A program made the translations under genes and the position numbers. Positions 41,301 through 49,688 of a DNA stretch of 64,000 bases are shown here, piece by piece. The DNA is from Salinimonas chungwhensis DSM 16280 (GTDB lineage: Bacteria > Pseudomonadota > Gammaproteobacteria > Enterobacterales > Alteromonadaceae): the NCBI RefSeq assembly GCF_000378185.1, contig NZ_KB899385.1, positions 62,001-126,000 on the forward strand. Direction: 5' to 3'. Under the pieces are notes generated by a model. That model had not been told where the DNA came from, did not search any database, and saw nothing but the letters and a program-made list of their open reading frames with translations. Every line of letters begins with the position of its first letter. The stretch's first letter is position 1.

Positions 41301-41770
41301 TTGACTCCTATTTTAAAGACGGTATTGAGCGAAAAAGAGCAAAATACTCATCACAGTTTAAACAGCTTGGTCTAAACGTAAGACTGATACATAAAGCGAT
41401 TCAAAAGCTTGAGAAGCAACTTTCCCAATTGCGAAAAGACGAAACAATTTATTGGTTGTTGCAACCAAGAACATCTTCAGAGACTGAGGTCGCTTTTATT
41501 TTGAAGGATGGTGGCAAACGGAAGATGAAACGAATTGACCATACATTTGTGGCTGATGGGGTGCGTTACTTTTTCGATTTTAAAACCAGTGAGCCAAACC
41601 CAGGTGAAGGGACAAGCCAGTTCGTAGCAAGGATGCTTTCTCAATACGAGAGGAAGATGAAACAGTATCGCCAATGCTTTCCCAATGAGAAATATGTTAG
41701 AGGCGGGCTCTATCTGACTTCAATAAACCTACTTGCCTGGTATGACAGAAAATCATTAATAGCAGCATAA
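38372..41770 (+). CDS. RecB/AddA-like helicase-nuclease (1132 aa)
   Basis: A UvrD/Rep-type SF1A helicase with a C-terminal RecB-family nuclease. Walker A is DASAGTGKTSEL (27-38), Walker B DEFQDCN is near 430, helicase motif V (TIHKAKGLEFDYVFVPG) near 780, and VALTRAKKKM (motif VI) near 860. The nuclease domain has RIDHTFVADGVRYFFDFKTSE near 1060-1075, matching the D...D-x-K pattern of RecB and AddA. Such enzymes resect double-strand ends and respond to Chi. The start is uncertain (38372 or 38396; neither has a strong ribosome site). A partner AddB-like gene lies 2.6 kb away on the other strand. Confidence 0.9.
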   Translation: MLILLDKVMTNRTSKDSIVQLQHTLLDASAGTGKTSELVKRTLRAYLAVSTPDQVLDLTFTNKAASEMRQRIISELKNADSETSVESTHEMEMRSLAKKVLARDRALGWDILKNPNQLEIKTFDSLCSSIVSQAPLTSKVGGAAAIAENPLSIYKQAADELLRDYKKDCAWSDNVRRLLQHVNHNFETASSMLVELLGSRDQWLPIILEAKNTAGRRAALEKNNLKLLNVIFTPFIRACKAIEDEIFQVIEYAYSNAGEALREALKPLVKISVLPGKVSNSSDLNIYHSLLNYFVSKSGRPSFYKKLNKTKGFPALTAFKESEQKSIAEMQNENAKEVIQYLQDSNLQMWLSAMCKANDYRFSEQEWELLDSLISLLPLLAARLLLIFKNTGRIDFVQMAASASAALGEVDSPTNLALKLDNKYKHILVDEFQDCNLTQIELLTKLTFGWEQGDGRSMFLVGDKKQSIYMFRGSNVSVFSLVAINGINEIKFNVRRLENNYRSQACLVGWVNDVFEPAFGLSEDIVTGATKFHPSLARKAPLEGSPVEVELFDERGGLVTEASYICQQIDLIKEMDPAASIAVLARTRNDLSAITEAFRDNDVGHRAVDIHKLSRQASIIDLTVLTRSVSHLADKTAWIGLLRSPMVGLSIGELELVVKGVRGYVKPGELVIDLLQNDTTISQLQKGSQTRIKKLLRVIEQSISQLERKTLSDIIKGAYYELNGLSTLKSEAELKNIDAFFKMLRKFDHNGFELELFENEIDRLYAIDQKSTGSVSIMTIHKAKGLEFDYVFVPGSHKSIRGDVPRLIDSDTLLSSNGEPTPVVAPSTETGLKEPRINEMIRGFSKVKKSLESVRTAYVALTRAKKKMFITGLANSQNENLRFASTSILAIIQKRLPDGLIVRQGGEAPPADTRPKRAIIANVITPPLPENNVLAQYRGLMNVSNEVLPEFDWCRDINRCTGIILHQALEDMAKHGVDSYFKDGIERKRAKYSSQFKQLGLNVRLIHKAIQKLEKQLSQLRKDETIYWLLQPRTSSETEVAFILKDGGKRKMKRIDHTFVADGVRYFFDFKTSEPNPGEGTSQFVARMLSQYERKMKQYRQCFPNEKYVRGGLYLTSINLLAWYDRKSLIAA

Positions 41771-41785
41771 TGGCCTTGAGCTCAG

Positions 41786-41808
41786 TAAGCCTCTTCGGGG
41801 GCTTATCA
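41786..41808. terminator. Terminator-like hairpin with UUCG loop
   Basis: TAAGCCTC-TTCG-GGGGCTTA, a stable 8-bp stem capped by a TTCG tetraloop, 15 nt after the helicase stop. Only a weak T-rich tail follows. Confidence 0.6.
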
Positions 41809-42044
41809 TATTTCGCTCGAAAAAGGAGTATTGGCAATACTTCTTTAGGTGAATGGAAAAAAAATTTTTTTGCGCTAAAATCCAGTCTATAAAGGTGTTC
41901 AGAAGAATATGGCTTATATCTTCGCAATCAAAAAGCGGAGCTTTCCTTTTAACCATATATTCAATCTGTATACTACGTTTTTTGTACACGATTATGTAGC
42001 ATTCTTGATGCGGTCATTTTCAAGAATTATCTGAAGGCAGAGAA

Positions 42045-42464
42045 ATGTTAGACCTGTTAAAAAAGGTTTCTAAAGGGATATATAAACCACAAGCTAGCGA
42101 GAAGGTACAGGCTGCCTTAGAGTCTCCAGAAGGCAAGGAGTACACGCAATTTTTGATGCATGGTCTGCTGGCTCAAAACTATATTCTTAATATGAAATTT
42201 AAAGGAAAGCTCTCAAATAAAGAGTTTGAAGAATTGGTAAAGTTAGCCGGTACCAGGGATGGCGTGATGCAACTTTCGGCGCATATGGTTTTGAGTGGTG
42301 TTGACGCTGAGAAAAGCTTTGCGGGTATCAATATGGTTTCACCCGAAGTTGTAGAAGACCCAGATAAGTTAGATCCTTCAATCGAGAAACATTTGATTGA
42401 GCCTGAAGACCCCACAACAATTGAATCAAGTACCAATCCAGCAACTGTTAAAAAAATAAACTAA
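42045..42464 (+). CDS. Hypothetical protein (139 aa)
   Basis: Soluble, helical N-terminal two thirds and an acidic, Pro/Thr-rich C-terminal tail (EPEDPTTIESSTNPATV) that looks disordered. AAGGCAGAG lies before the ATG. No recognised family. Confidence 0.6.
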   Translation: MLDLLKKVSKGIYKPQASEKVQAALESPEGKEYTQFLMHGLLAQNYILNMKFKGKLSNKEFEELVKLAGTRDGVMQLSAHMVLSGVDAEKSFAGINMVSPEVVEDPDKLDPSIEKHLIEPEDPTTIESSTNPATVKKIN

Positions 42465-42707
42465 ACCCAATTTCAGCAACAGGTGAGAACCCGGATAAGT
42501 TTCTTGGACTCAGAGGTTTTAGTTACATGTCTCGAGTTCAGGTGAGCATTGTTCTGGACTGTTAAATATAAAAATTTCTGTTTTCTATTGAAGTTTCGCC
42601 TGACTGCCACCGCAAACTAAGAAATCTCTACTTATTGAACTTATTGTATATCGACGCCACCAGCATCTCCGTAAGATGACCTAACCTTTGTTGGCAAGGT
42701 CCTCAAC

Positions 42708-43160
42708 ATGCAAAATATACGCTTCGTACTTATTCTCATATTGGCTGTCATCGCCTTTGGCTGCACGCCTGAAAATTCAATTTCTACTATTAGTATGTCT
42801 CCACCTTTTGGAAGCGAAGGTCCCTGGCAACTTATTACCTATGATGAACAACGCCTTGAGCGGGAAGTTGTTAAGTTTGAAAATGGTGAAGCTTTTGCCA
42901 TAGCAAAGGCTGTTTACATGAATCGTTACGGAAAAATAGTGTTCAAGGATGGTAGCCCTATTCTGACTATTGATGGCGATGAACTGTATTGGAATGACCA
43001 AGGCCTTTTTCTGACAAGTTCTGGCCACATTACAAAGAAAAGTAGATATTTTTCAATAGATGGCAAACCAGTGAGCGATAGTATTCCCCTAATGTTCAGA
43101 GACACGCTGCTACAAGCAAAAGCCGACCTGGCGAGTCAGAAAGCTGGAGCAAATAAATGA
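42708..43160 (+). CDS. Probable lipoprotein (150 aa)
   Basis: The N-terminus is a lipoprotein signal (RFVLILILAVIAFGC, lipid Cys at 19). The mature part is soluble and beta-rich. It overlaps the acyltransferase start by 4 nt, so the two are co-translated and may act together at the envelope. Function unknown. Confidence 0.7.
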   Translation: MQNIRFVLILILAVIAFGCTPENSISTISMSPPFGSEGPWQLITYDEQRLEREVVKFENGEAFAIAKAVYMNRYGKIVFKDGSPILTIDGDELYWNDQGLFLTSSGHITKKSRYFSIDGKPVSDSIPLMFRDTLLQAKADLASQKAGANK

Positions 43161-44344
43161 AGCGATTAGGTTACCTTGATGGCCTGCGTGGCTTATTGGC
43201 GTTAATTGTCTTTGGCGAACACTTTTTGAAAGTATTTTATCCAACAGCTATGACGCACGAGACTGTATGGCACGATGGCTCATACTTTGACTTCACTTTT
43301 GTATTTTCTCCGCTCACATATATTTACAATGGGGCCTTCGCTGTATCTGGATTTTTTGTATTGTCAGGCTATTTGCTAATGCGATCGGTCTGGTATGCAG
43401 ACAACAAAGAGAGAGCCTTCCATATTCAACAGATAGGGCGAAGATATCTGCGGTTCGCAGTACCTATCACAGCTTCGTTGCTCTTTGTGCTCATATCAGG
43501 TCAATTAGGTTTACTTAATAACGATGCTTTTATTCAAGAAACTGGCTCGAAACTGAAGAACATCTATCAAAGCCAAGAACCTATGATATTTTGGGACGTG
43601 TTAGTGCAGGGGTTCGGCTCTTCTTTGTTTGCCTTTGACTATCGTCATAACCCTGTATTGTGGATGATGACGCCGGAAATGTTTGCGGTGATCACGTTCG
43701 GCGTCTTTGGCAGCATCCTAAATAATTTAGCATCGAGCCAGGTTACTAGAGCCATGTGCCTGTCGATCTTTTTAAGTATTTCCTATTTCTTTGTAAGCGG
43801 CTACCTCTTTGTAGGTATATGGATTGGAGCACTGATATTTGGCGTAGATTTACTATGGCGCCGTTTAACTCGAAATCATCGGCTGGTAGCTTTAGGATTT
43901 TTTGCAGTAGGTGCCGCCATGCTTCTGATTAACCTGAAAGGAGGAGCATCTAATCCTTTTCTGGTTGGAAAGGGCAGTGAACACGCTTCTAATATAGCTT
44001 ATACCTTGTACGGTATTGCTTGGGGGGGCTTATTACTGGGCTTATTGCATTTGCCTGTTCTGCAGAATGTGCTTAACAATAAAAGTCTACAGTCTCTAGG
44101 AAAGTCGAGTTTCGGTATTTATCTATTCCACTATCCACTTTTGGGGGTGTTAGCCGTGCCTATAGTTAATACATTTTCCTTACCATGGGGAATAGAAACA
44201 CTTTTAGCCGGTGTGGCCACCTTAGCGGCTTCTTACCTTATTGGGCTGGTTAGCTATAGATGGATTGAAAGGCCAATTATTATGGCTAAAAGCATTACGT
44301 TTCAGATTAAATACGATGATTACAAGGCCCAGACTCAGACTTGA
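43157..44344 (+). CDS. Acyltransferase 3 family membrane protein (395 aa)
   Basis: It opens with RLGYLDGLRGLLALIVFGEHF, the signature of OafA/NodX-type acyltransferases (LDGLRG then a catalytic-type His), followed by about ten hydrophobic segments and ending in SYRWIERPI, also typical. These enzymes transfer acetyl or other acyl groups to sugars of O-antigen, exopolysaccharide or peptidoglycan. On this element it could alter surface sugars (surface exclusion or phage receptor change); that is inference. Confidence 0.9.
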   Translation: MKRLGYLDGLRGLLALIVFGEHFLKVFYPTAMTHETVWHDGSYFDFTFVFSPLTYIYNGAFAVSGFFVLSGYLLMRSVWYADNKERAFHIQQIGRRYLRFAVPITASLLFVLISGQLGLLNNDAFIQETGSKLKNIYQSQEPMIFWDVLVQGFGSSLFAFDYRHNPVLWMMTPEMFAVITFGVFGSILNNLASSQVTRAMCLSIFLSISYFFVSGYLFVGIWIGALIFGVDLLWRRLTRNHRLVALGFFAVGAAMLLINLKGGASNPFLVGKGSEHASNIAYTLYGIAWGGLLLGLLHLPVLQNVLNNKSLQSLGKSSFGIYLFHYPLLGVLAVPIVNTFSLPWGIETLLAGVATLAASYLIGLVSYRWIERPIIMAKSITFQIKYDDYKAQTQT

Positions 44345-44380
44345 TAACAGGACCGGAGCTGGGCGCCATTTTGTATCGTG

Positions 44381-47026
44381 TTAGCTACGGCAAATGATAT
44401 TTTTCTTACAATATCTACAAGCATCTGTACTAGGGGTGACCTGTGCTGCACCGGCAATAAAGCGCTTAGCTATGAGATTGAGTTGGCTCTTCCAATGGTC
44501 CAGTGCCTCTTTGAAGTCACTTGAAAGGCTTAATCTCGCTTTTTCAGTGGGTACCATCCCCTTGCCCACATCTGTGCCATCACTTACTCCCAGCATTCTG
44601 ATTCCATTCTTTTTAATACCCGCATAGGCCACTCCGCAGACATCAGCGGGCTCTGAAATGGCGGCAAGTGGAAGTTGCACATCGCGTAAGGCAGTAGGCG
44701 AAATCTTCAATGATAAACTGCCAGATTTATAATCAATTGGAACTTTAGAGGTGAATTGATTGTTTTCGTCCTGCACACAGTCTATTCGGTCAAGTCGAAT
44801 AGAAATTGAAATACTGCCCGAGCTGGCGCTTTCTTTATCCCCGTTGTGTAGTAAGTCGCCAAGTATGACTGTTCGATCCTCCTCAATAGCTTCAACCATA
44901 AATGGCGGCCGTGTTTTCTCAAAATCCAACCATTGGTTAACGATAAGATTAAAACTGGATTTTTCCATCTTTAACAAACTTTCATCAATATCATGACGCC
45001 CTCTTAAGGCTATAAAAGATTCATCTATCTTTTGTGATACAAGGCGGTGCTGTTGCTCTTCATTTAATTCGAGCAGGTCTGCCTGAGCCCTTAAAACTCT
45101 CCAGATCCGAGCCATGATGTCATGTAGTAACTGGCCTCTGACAGAGGCGCTTAGGCCATCTCTTACCATGGGGAAATCCCTCACCCGCAAGCGGTTATCC
45201 ATGAAGTTCATGAAAGGGCATAAAGTCTCTTTCTGTAGGATTGAGACGCCCCCCCGGGCCTTTTGGGATATATCTATTGGAGCCGGCTCATCAAATTCGG
45301 TCTGCACCGGTATTCGGTGAAGGAGGTATGACTGATAGTCAATTGAAGGCGCGTTGAACCATTCTACTGGTGCAACGTCTCCAGAAACAAAATAACTCGG
45401 CGTTAACTCAGATTCATGTTGATATTGGCAGTACGAGTAAACAATTTCAGTACAGTTTCTACTGTATCTACTCAATATGGATTCAAAAAATGAAAGTTCA
45501 CGATTAGCATCTGCATGAGGCATTTTATGGTCAATCTGCAGCTGTAGTGGTAAAAAAGTATTTGGAGAAGCTTTAGCTGGGACGGTACCCATATTCATAT
45601 CTAGCACAAGCATCTTGTCAAACCGAAGGCCGGCAGCTTCGAGTAACCCCATAACCTGAATAGGCGTTTCTTTTGTTTCAGGTGAATATAAAGTGTTATT
45701 GCAAGCTGTTAGTAAATAAAACAAAGCATCATCAATTGAAATATCAGTCTCAAACGTAAAATTGCCACTGAGCTCCAAAAGTAGCTCCTTGAACTGCTTT
45801 AACGCTTGAAACTCTTCGGAGTTGAGGTTGCGTTCCCCAGGCCAGCCGATCGCTTTTAGAGAGTCATCGAACAACGTTAACCATTGAGCCAATGAAGTAG
45901 CGCTACCCCGGTTATTCAGTGTGTTAGCAAACCTCCCAATAGCATAAGAAAGTTTTCGAGGGCAAGTTGGGTCTCCGGTCAAGTTCAGCAATGAATATGT
46001 AGTGTTTCCCCTTTCTCTAAGTTGTAAATCGAACCGGGCGCGTCTGCTTCTCTCGATGATTGAATGACCGATAAAAGGAGACTTAACAATTTTAAAAATT
46101 TCTTCTGCTGCAACTTCCTCTAGTCCAGTGCGAAGGATTTTTAAGGCCGTGTTTATCAGTGGTTGGCTGGAAAGAGGTGTACCAGCAGTTATGTTATAAG
46201 GCTGGGTGTAACTGGGAACATTAGGCAATATCACCTGCGGTTCAAAAACTTCATTTAAAGCACTTACAATAGCTTCACGTTTTGCAGGTAAGTCGGGTAC
46301 TACGATAGCTATTCGTGCTTTAGGATCTTGTAAGTGAGCGTGATGGGCCCATTTGGCCATATTCGATAGTTGTTCATCATCATCATAGTTACTCAGCGAA
46401 AAGGGTTTCGCTTGATTTATATCTGAAAAGTCACTGTGAAAGACATCCGAATGTTTCGCAAAGGCCTGGAATAACTTTTCATGGAGAGGTGGCAGATCGT
46501 CAAACGAAAATACGCAAACACATTCCGGAGCAGCTAAAACGCCACTTTCAATCGCTTCTATGATTATGAGCAGCGCTTCTTCAGTAGAAACTACTCCGTA
46601 AGTGGAGCGCTTTACCTCCTTTTGCCAATTCTTAAACACTTCTGATTCCGCCGAGTCTGCATCAAAGCTACCCACACACCACTGTGCCAGTCTCTTGTTG
46701 GCAGCAACAGCTTGGTTAGCAAGTTCAGTTGGATTAAGAATTGTCTCGATATTTTTATCTTTACGAATTACATCTACCCACCGATAAAACAAAGTGGTGT
46801 CGCTCAATAATGCGCAATTGGTAGCTTTTTGGAAATCTTGCGATTGAAGGTTGCTCCATGCCTTTTCGATATAATCAGCCAATGACAGCACTGAAGGGAC
46901 TTTAACGGATTGTACGCCCTCTTCTAAAATTTTTGCATCAGTAGCCTTTGCAATTACAGCGTCTCTAAGCCGAGTGTTAGGTGTAATAGTCAAAAGGCCA
47001 GGTTGGTAAAAGTCAGGTGCATTCAT
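44381..47026 (-). CDS. AddB-like PD-(D/E)XK nuclease with Fe-S site (881 aa)
   Basis: The C-terminal nuclease domain has GQLLHDIMARIW (His), then RLDRIDCV and VPIDYKSGS (D and DxK), the catalytic set of the RecB/AddB nuclease family. Four Cys at 603, 870, 873 and 879 (C...C-x2-C-x5-C) match the iron-sulfur staple of AddB and related nucleases. The N-terminal 550 residues are helicase-like without a Walker A loop, as in AddB. It most resembles the AddB-like 'probable DNA repair protein' group. With the helicase-nuclease at 38372 it would make an AddAB-type resection complex, though the genes are not in one operon. Confidence 0.88.
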   Translation of the reverse strand: MNAPDFYQPGLLTITPNTRLRDAVIAKATDAKILEEGVQSVKVPSVLSLADYIEKAWSNLQSQDFQKATNCALLSDTTLFYRWVDVIRKDKNIETILNPTELANQAVAANKRLAQWCVGSFDADSAESEVFKNWQKEVKRSTYGVVSTEEALLIIIEAIESGVLAAPECVCVFSFDDLPPLHEKLFQAFAKHSDVFHSDFSDINQAKPFSLSNYDDDEQLSNMAKWAHHAHLQDPKARIAIVVPDLPAKREAIVSALNEVFEPQVILPNVPSYTQPYNITAGTPLSSQPLINTALKILRTGLEEVAAEEIFKIVKSPFIGHSIIERSRRARFDLQLRERGNTTYSLLNLTGDPTCPRKLSYAIGRFANTLNNRGSATSLAQWLTLFDDSLKAIGWPGERNLNSEEFQALKQFKELLLELSGNFTFETDISIDDALFYLLTACNNTLYSPETKETPIQVMGLLEAAGLRFDKMLVLDMNMGTVPAKASPNTFLPLQLQIDHKMPHADANRELSFFESILSRYSRNCTEIVYSYCQYQHESELTPSYFVSGDVAPVEWFNAPSIDYQSYLLHRIPVQTEFDEPAPIDISQKARGGVSILQKETLCPFMNFMDNRLRVRDFPMVRDGLSASVRGQLLHDIMARIWRVLRAQADLLELNEEQQHRLVSQKIDESFIALRGRHDIDESLLKMEKSSFNLIVNQWLDFEKTRPPFMVEAIEEDRTVILGDLLHNGDKESASSGSISISIRLDRIDCVQDENNQFTSKVPIDYKSGSLSLKISPTALRDVQLPLAAISEPADVCGVAYAGIKKNGIRMLGVSDGTDVGKGMVPTEKARLSLSSDFKEALDHWKSQLNLIAKRFIAGAAQVTPSTDACRYCKKNIICRS

Positions 47027-47145
47027 TACGATATCTCATCTAAATACTTTGATTTAAGACGAATGTAATTGTCGTTAAATGCTGCGCAAATTAGAGGGAA
47101 GTACTCATAGACTTTGCTTTCAGGTACCCAACTCTACCGGTGGAT

Positions 47146-48462
47146 TCACCGCATTCCAGGCGATAGTTGTTCAGTGTCTTGAGGGTGTGAATAAGTATAA
47201 ATGCCTTTTCCTGAGCCAATTGCCAACTCAATTACTGATTGAGTAGAGGAATCGATATTCGCTTGTTCATATAGCTCATGCCTGTTAGCCAAAGCAGTAT
47301 TTACTTTGTCTAGCGCTGAACTACCAGACTCAGGTTGTAAATTCATAGATAAAGCCAAATCAACAGCAAAACTATCATTCAAATCAAAGTGCATCCGGGA
47401 TACTTGATGATCACTGAACCTTAAAGCGAATGTCGATTCTTGAAGAGGATTCGGAAGGGTATTGTAAGCTGGCGCCAGGCGCCAATGATTAGACCCCAGG
47501 TCAACTAGGTTTAAGTTGTCTAGGCCATTTGTCGTGTGATTGATGGCAGCACTGAAAAGTGCCCTTAAAAGCAACTGCTCCTTATCTTCCTCAGGCGATA
47601 CGCTATAGGTATCGACTATAGCAGCTGCATCTTTGTAACTGAAAGCAGGGGAGGGCGATAGCAAAGAGTTTTCCCCATGCAAAACATCAAAACCGACGGA
47701 ATTAAATTTAAGCAATAACGCACTGTCATCAGCCATTTCAAAGTGATGTTTAAAGTTCTTTTGCAAAGCGACTTCAATACCTCCTTCATGAAGGCTAAGC
47801 ATTTTTATTGGGGCAGAGTCTATTCCAGCCTTTGCTTCGATTAGATGCACGAAGTGACGAACCTGACTTTCATTGAATTGGCTAGATGCATTTGGTTTTA
47901 AAACGTATCGCTGTCCATCCTCAGTGGATGTATATTCAATTTTGCTGCGGCTCCCTGGCAGTGAACACGTCGCAGACAACTTATCTGAGCCAATGGGACT
48001 GCGTAGGTTATCAGGCTTTGATTCTTGAATAGCAAGTGTCAGCTTAGTCAGATCTGTATGGGAGTCAGCACTGAGATTACTTTGATTGTTTTGTGCATTT
48101 AGTCGTATAGCAATATGGTCACCAAACAGCTCTGCACAAATAGATAGCTTCTGGAACTGGTTTAATCGTTCGAAATGCGCAAACTCATTTTTCAGCATTA
48201 CCTGTCCGTACGCTCCCGGCAAAAATTGTTGGAAATATAATGGCAAAACCCCATTTCCAGCTGTTACGACATGCTTACCATGATTTTTATTTGTTGCCAG
48301 GTTTCTAGGCTCTAATGAAGGACCACCAGCATTGATGTAATCACGGTCATAAAAAAATGAAACAGCTCCCCCAGTAAGCTCGTTTTCATATAACAGGTGA
48401 CCGACATATTGATAGTCTTGAATGCTGTTACTCCAGCGGTGAACATGTATGAAATTTTTCAT
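47146..48462 (-). CDS. HipA-like protein, apparently a pseudokinase (438 aa)
   Basis: Fold and order fit HipA: an N-terminal HipA_N-type region (VGHLLYENELTGGAVSFFYD, then LPLYFQQFLPGAYGQ), ATP-binding RYVLKP (K189), an AKAGI..AP segment and W.LAPAY at 327-333. But the catalytic motif normally N-x-D-x-H-x-x-N reads N308-H-T310-T-N312-G-L-D315, so the catalytic Asp, His and metal-binding Asn are all lost. The usual PAYD reads PAYN334. It therefore probably cannot phosphorylate. It overlaps the HTH gene upstream by 4 nt, the normal hipBA order. The length and open frame argue for a kept function without kinase activity. Confidence 0.82.
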   Translation of the reverse strand: MKNFIHVHRWSNSIQDYQYVGHLLYENELTGGAVSFFYDRDYINAGGPSLEPRNLATNKNHGKHVVTAGNGVLPLYFQQFLPGAYGQVMLKNEFAHFERLNQFQKLSICAELFGDHIAIRLNAQNNQSNLSADSHTDLTKLTLAIQESKPDNLRSPIGSDKLSATCSLPGSRSKIEYTSTEDGQRYVLKPNASSQFNESQVRHFVHLIEAKAGIDSAPIKMLSLHEGGIEVALQKNFKHHFEMADDSALLLKFNSVGFDVLHGENSLLSPSPAFSYKDAAAIVDTYSVSPEEDKEQLLLRALFSAAINHTTNGLDNLNLVDLGSNHWRLAPAYNTLPNPLQESTFALRFSDHQVSRMHFDLNDSFAVDLALSMNLQPESGSSALDKVNTALANRHELYEQANIDSSTQSVIELAIGSGKGIYTYSHPQDTEQLSPGMR

Positions 48463-48908
48463 TTACGCAAAGCCCTGACCAAGCGCTCTTTTTCGTCGGA
48501 TCCATTTAACGAGGAGGTGGCTCTATGCTTTGACTCACTTAAAGCGTCTTTTTGTTGTTTTTGTATGAGTTGCATTATTCGTAGGGTTGGTGCCTGGCCT
48601 TGGGAAAGAACTTTTATGAGATCGGGGAAAGCACCCATTTCATAAATGTATGAAGCGACGATCCCCCAATTAGTCGCTGCAGAGCCTTGCTCGCATCTCT
48701 CAAGCGTAGTTCTGGCCGGAACAGTTCCTAAATACGGTTGAAGCACAATCTTAGCGAAGTTCTCCCGAGATCGTGTGTTTTCATCTTGCAGATTACGGTA
48801 ACGCCGACAGAAATCTCCAATACATTGAAGATAATTTACGATGTGGCGAGACTCCGGAGATGGATCTTCGTTCAACAGCCCTACTGGCTTCCCGTTAGAC
48901 TCTTTCAT
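48459..48908 (-). CDS. HipB-like HTH regulator (149 aa)
   Basis: Residues about 28-90 fit an XRE/Cro helix-turn-helix of the HipB type: IGDFCRRYRNLQ...RENFAKIVL...VPARTTLERCEQGSA. A helical extension rich in Gln and Lys follows. It is translationally coupled to the HipA-like gene and lies 6 nt after the 191-aa gene. Role: operator binding and autorepression, inferred from the family. Confidence 0.75.
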   Translation of the reverse strand: MKESNGKPVGLLNEDPSPESRHIVNYLQCIGDFCRRYRNLQDENTRSRENFAKIVLQPYLGTVPARTTLERCEQGSAATNWGIVASYIYEMGAFPDLIKVLSQGQAPTLRIMQLIQKQQKDALSESKHRATSSLNGSDEKERLVRALRK

Positions 48909-48914
48909 AAATAT

Positions 48915-49490
48915 CTACTGCAGATGTTCACTTTTCAAATTAGCCAAAACACTTTCTACCTGGTTCTGGTAGGCAGAATGAATATTTCCCAGGCTATGCA
49001 GATGAGTCCAAAGCAGGCTAAGAGGCTTTACTTCGGAGTTTCCTGCGCTTAGACATTGCGTGTTCAATTTGGAAGTGAACAGGGCTGTATCAACTATGTA
49101 CTCTTTTATAGCGCTGATTAAGTCATCTTCAGATACGCGTAAATCGCATTTTTCCATTATTGAATTTGTGTAAAGCATGACGACGTCTTTTGACAGTAAT
49201 GAGAGATTATTTGCGTCCAAGTTCAATTGAGCGACTGCAAACATTGCAGCCATATCGATAGCAGTATTTTTCATTGTAAATTCCAAGTCCGTAAGTGTAG
49301 CTGCACAACCTACCTTTTTTATTAATTTGTAAAGCGCGAGCTCAGTTTTAATCACTCGCGGTGAGTTCGTGCCGGCTGCTTGTAGGAACCAAATATCATC
49401 ACGAAATGTAACACTTATGAGCCAGCCAGTATCCCGGTTCCCTATGGCTATGAGCTGGGAGACTTTTCCTTGTCCCGCAAGCTCCTTCAA
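48915..49490 (-). CDS. Hypothetical protein, possibly partition-associated (191 aa)
   Basis: The N-terminal about 65 residues (LIAIGNRDTGWLISVTFRDD then PRVIKTELALYKLIKKVG) have the strand-strand-helix pattern found in ParC/KfrB-like plasmid proteins. The match is only a pattern. The rest is helical. First gene of the operon with the HipBA-like pair, so it may be a third component of that unit. Confidence 0.55.
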   Translation of the reverse strand: MKELAGQGKVSQLIAIGNRDTGWLISVTFRDDIWFLQAAGTNSPRVIKTELALYKLIKKVGCAATLTDLEFTMKNTAIDMAAMFAVAQLNLDANNLSLLSKDVVMLYTNSIMEKCDLRVSEDDLISAIKEYIVDTALFTSKLNTQCLSAGNSEVKPLSLLWTHLHSLGNIHSAYQNQVESVLANLKSEHLQ

Positions 49491-49600
49491 TTGCTTGCTA
49501 TTTAATCCTGAAGAAGTGATTTTGATAACCTACTTACTCTATCTGTTCCGTGGCTGCAACAGTACTGAGCTTTGGATTAAAGTAAAACGAGATAATGTTA

Positions 49601-49611
49601 ATAAATCGGGA
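49601..49611 (+). promoter_or_regulatory. ATAAATCGGGA motif upstream of the c-di-GMP operon
   Basis: Exact 11-bp copy, 78 nt before the GGDEF gene; flanked by AATGTTA, similar to AATGTCA at the pilus copy. Confidence 0.65.
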
Positions 49612-49688
49612 AATTGCGTTACGTTCAAATTCAAAAAGGGTAGGGTCTGACCCATCGAAAGTTGTAGAGCAGTTGAGTCAGATTCAAG

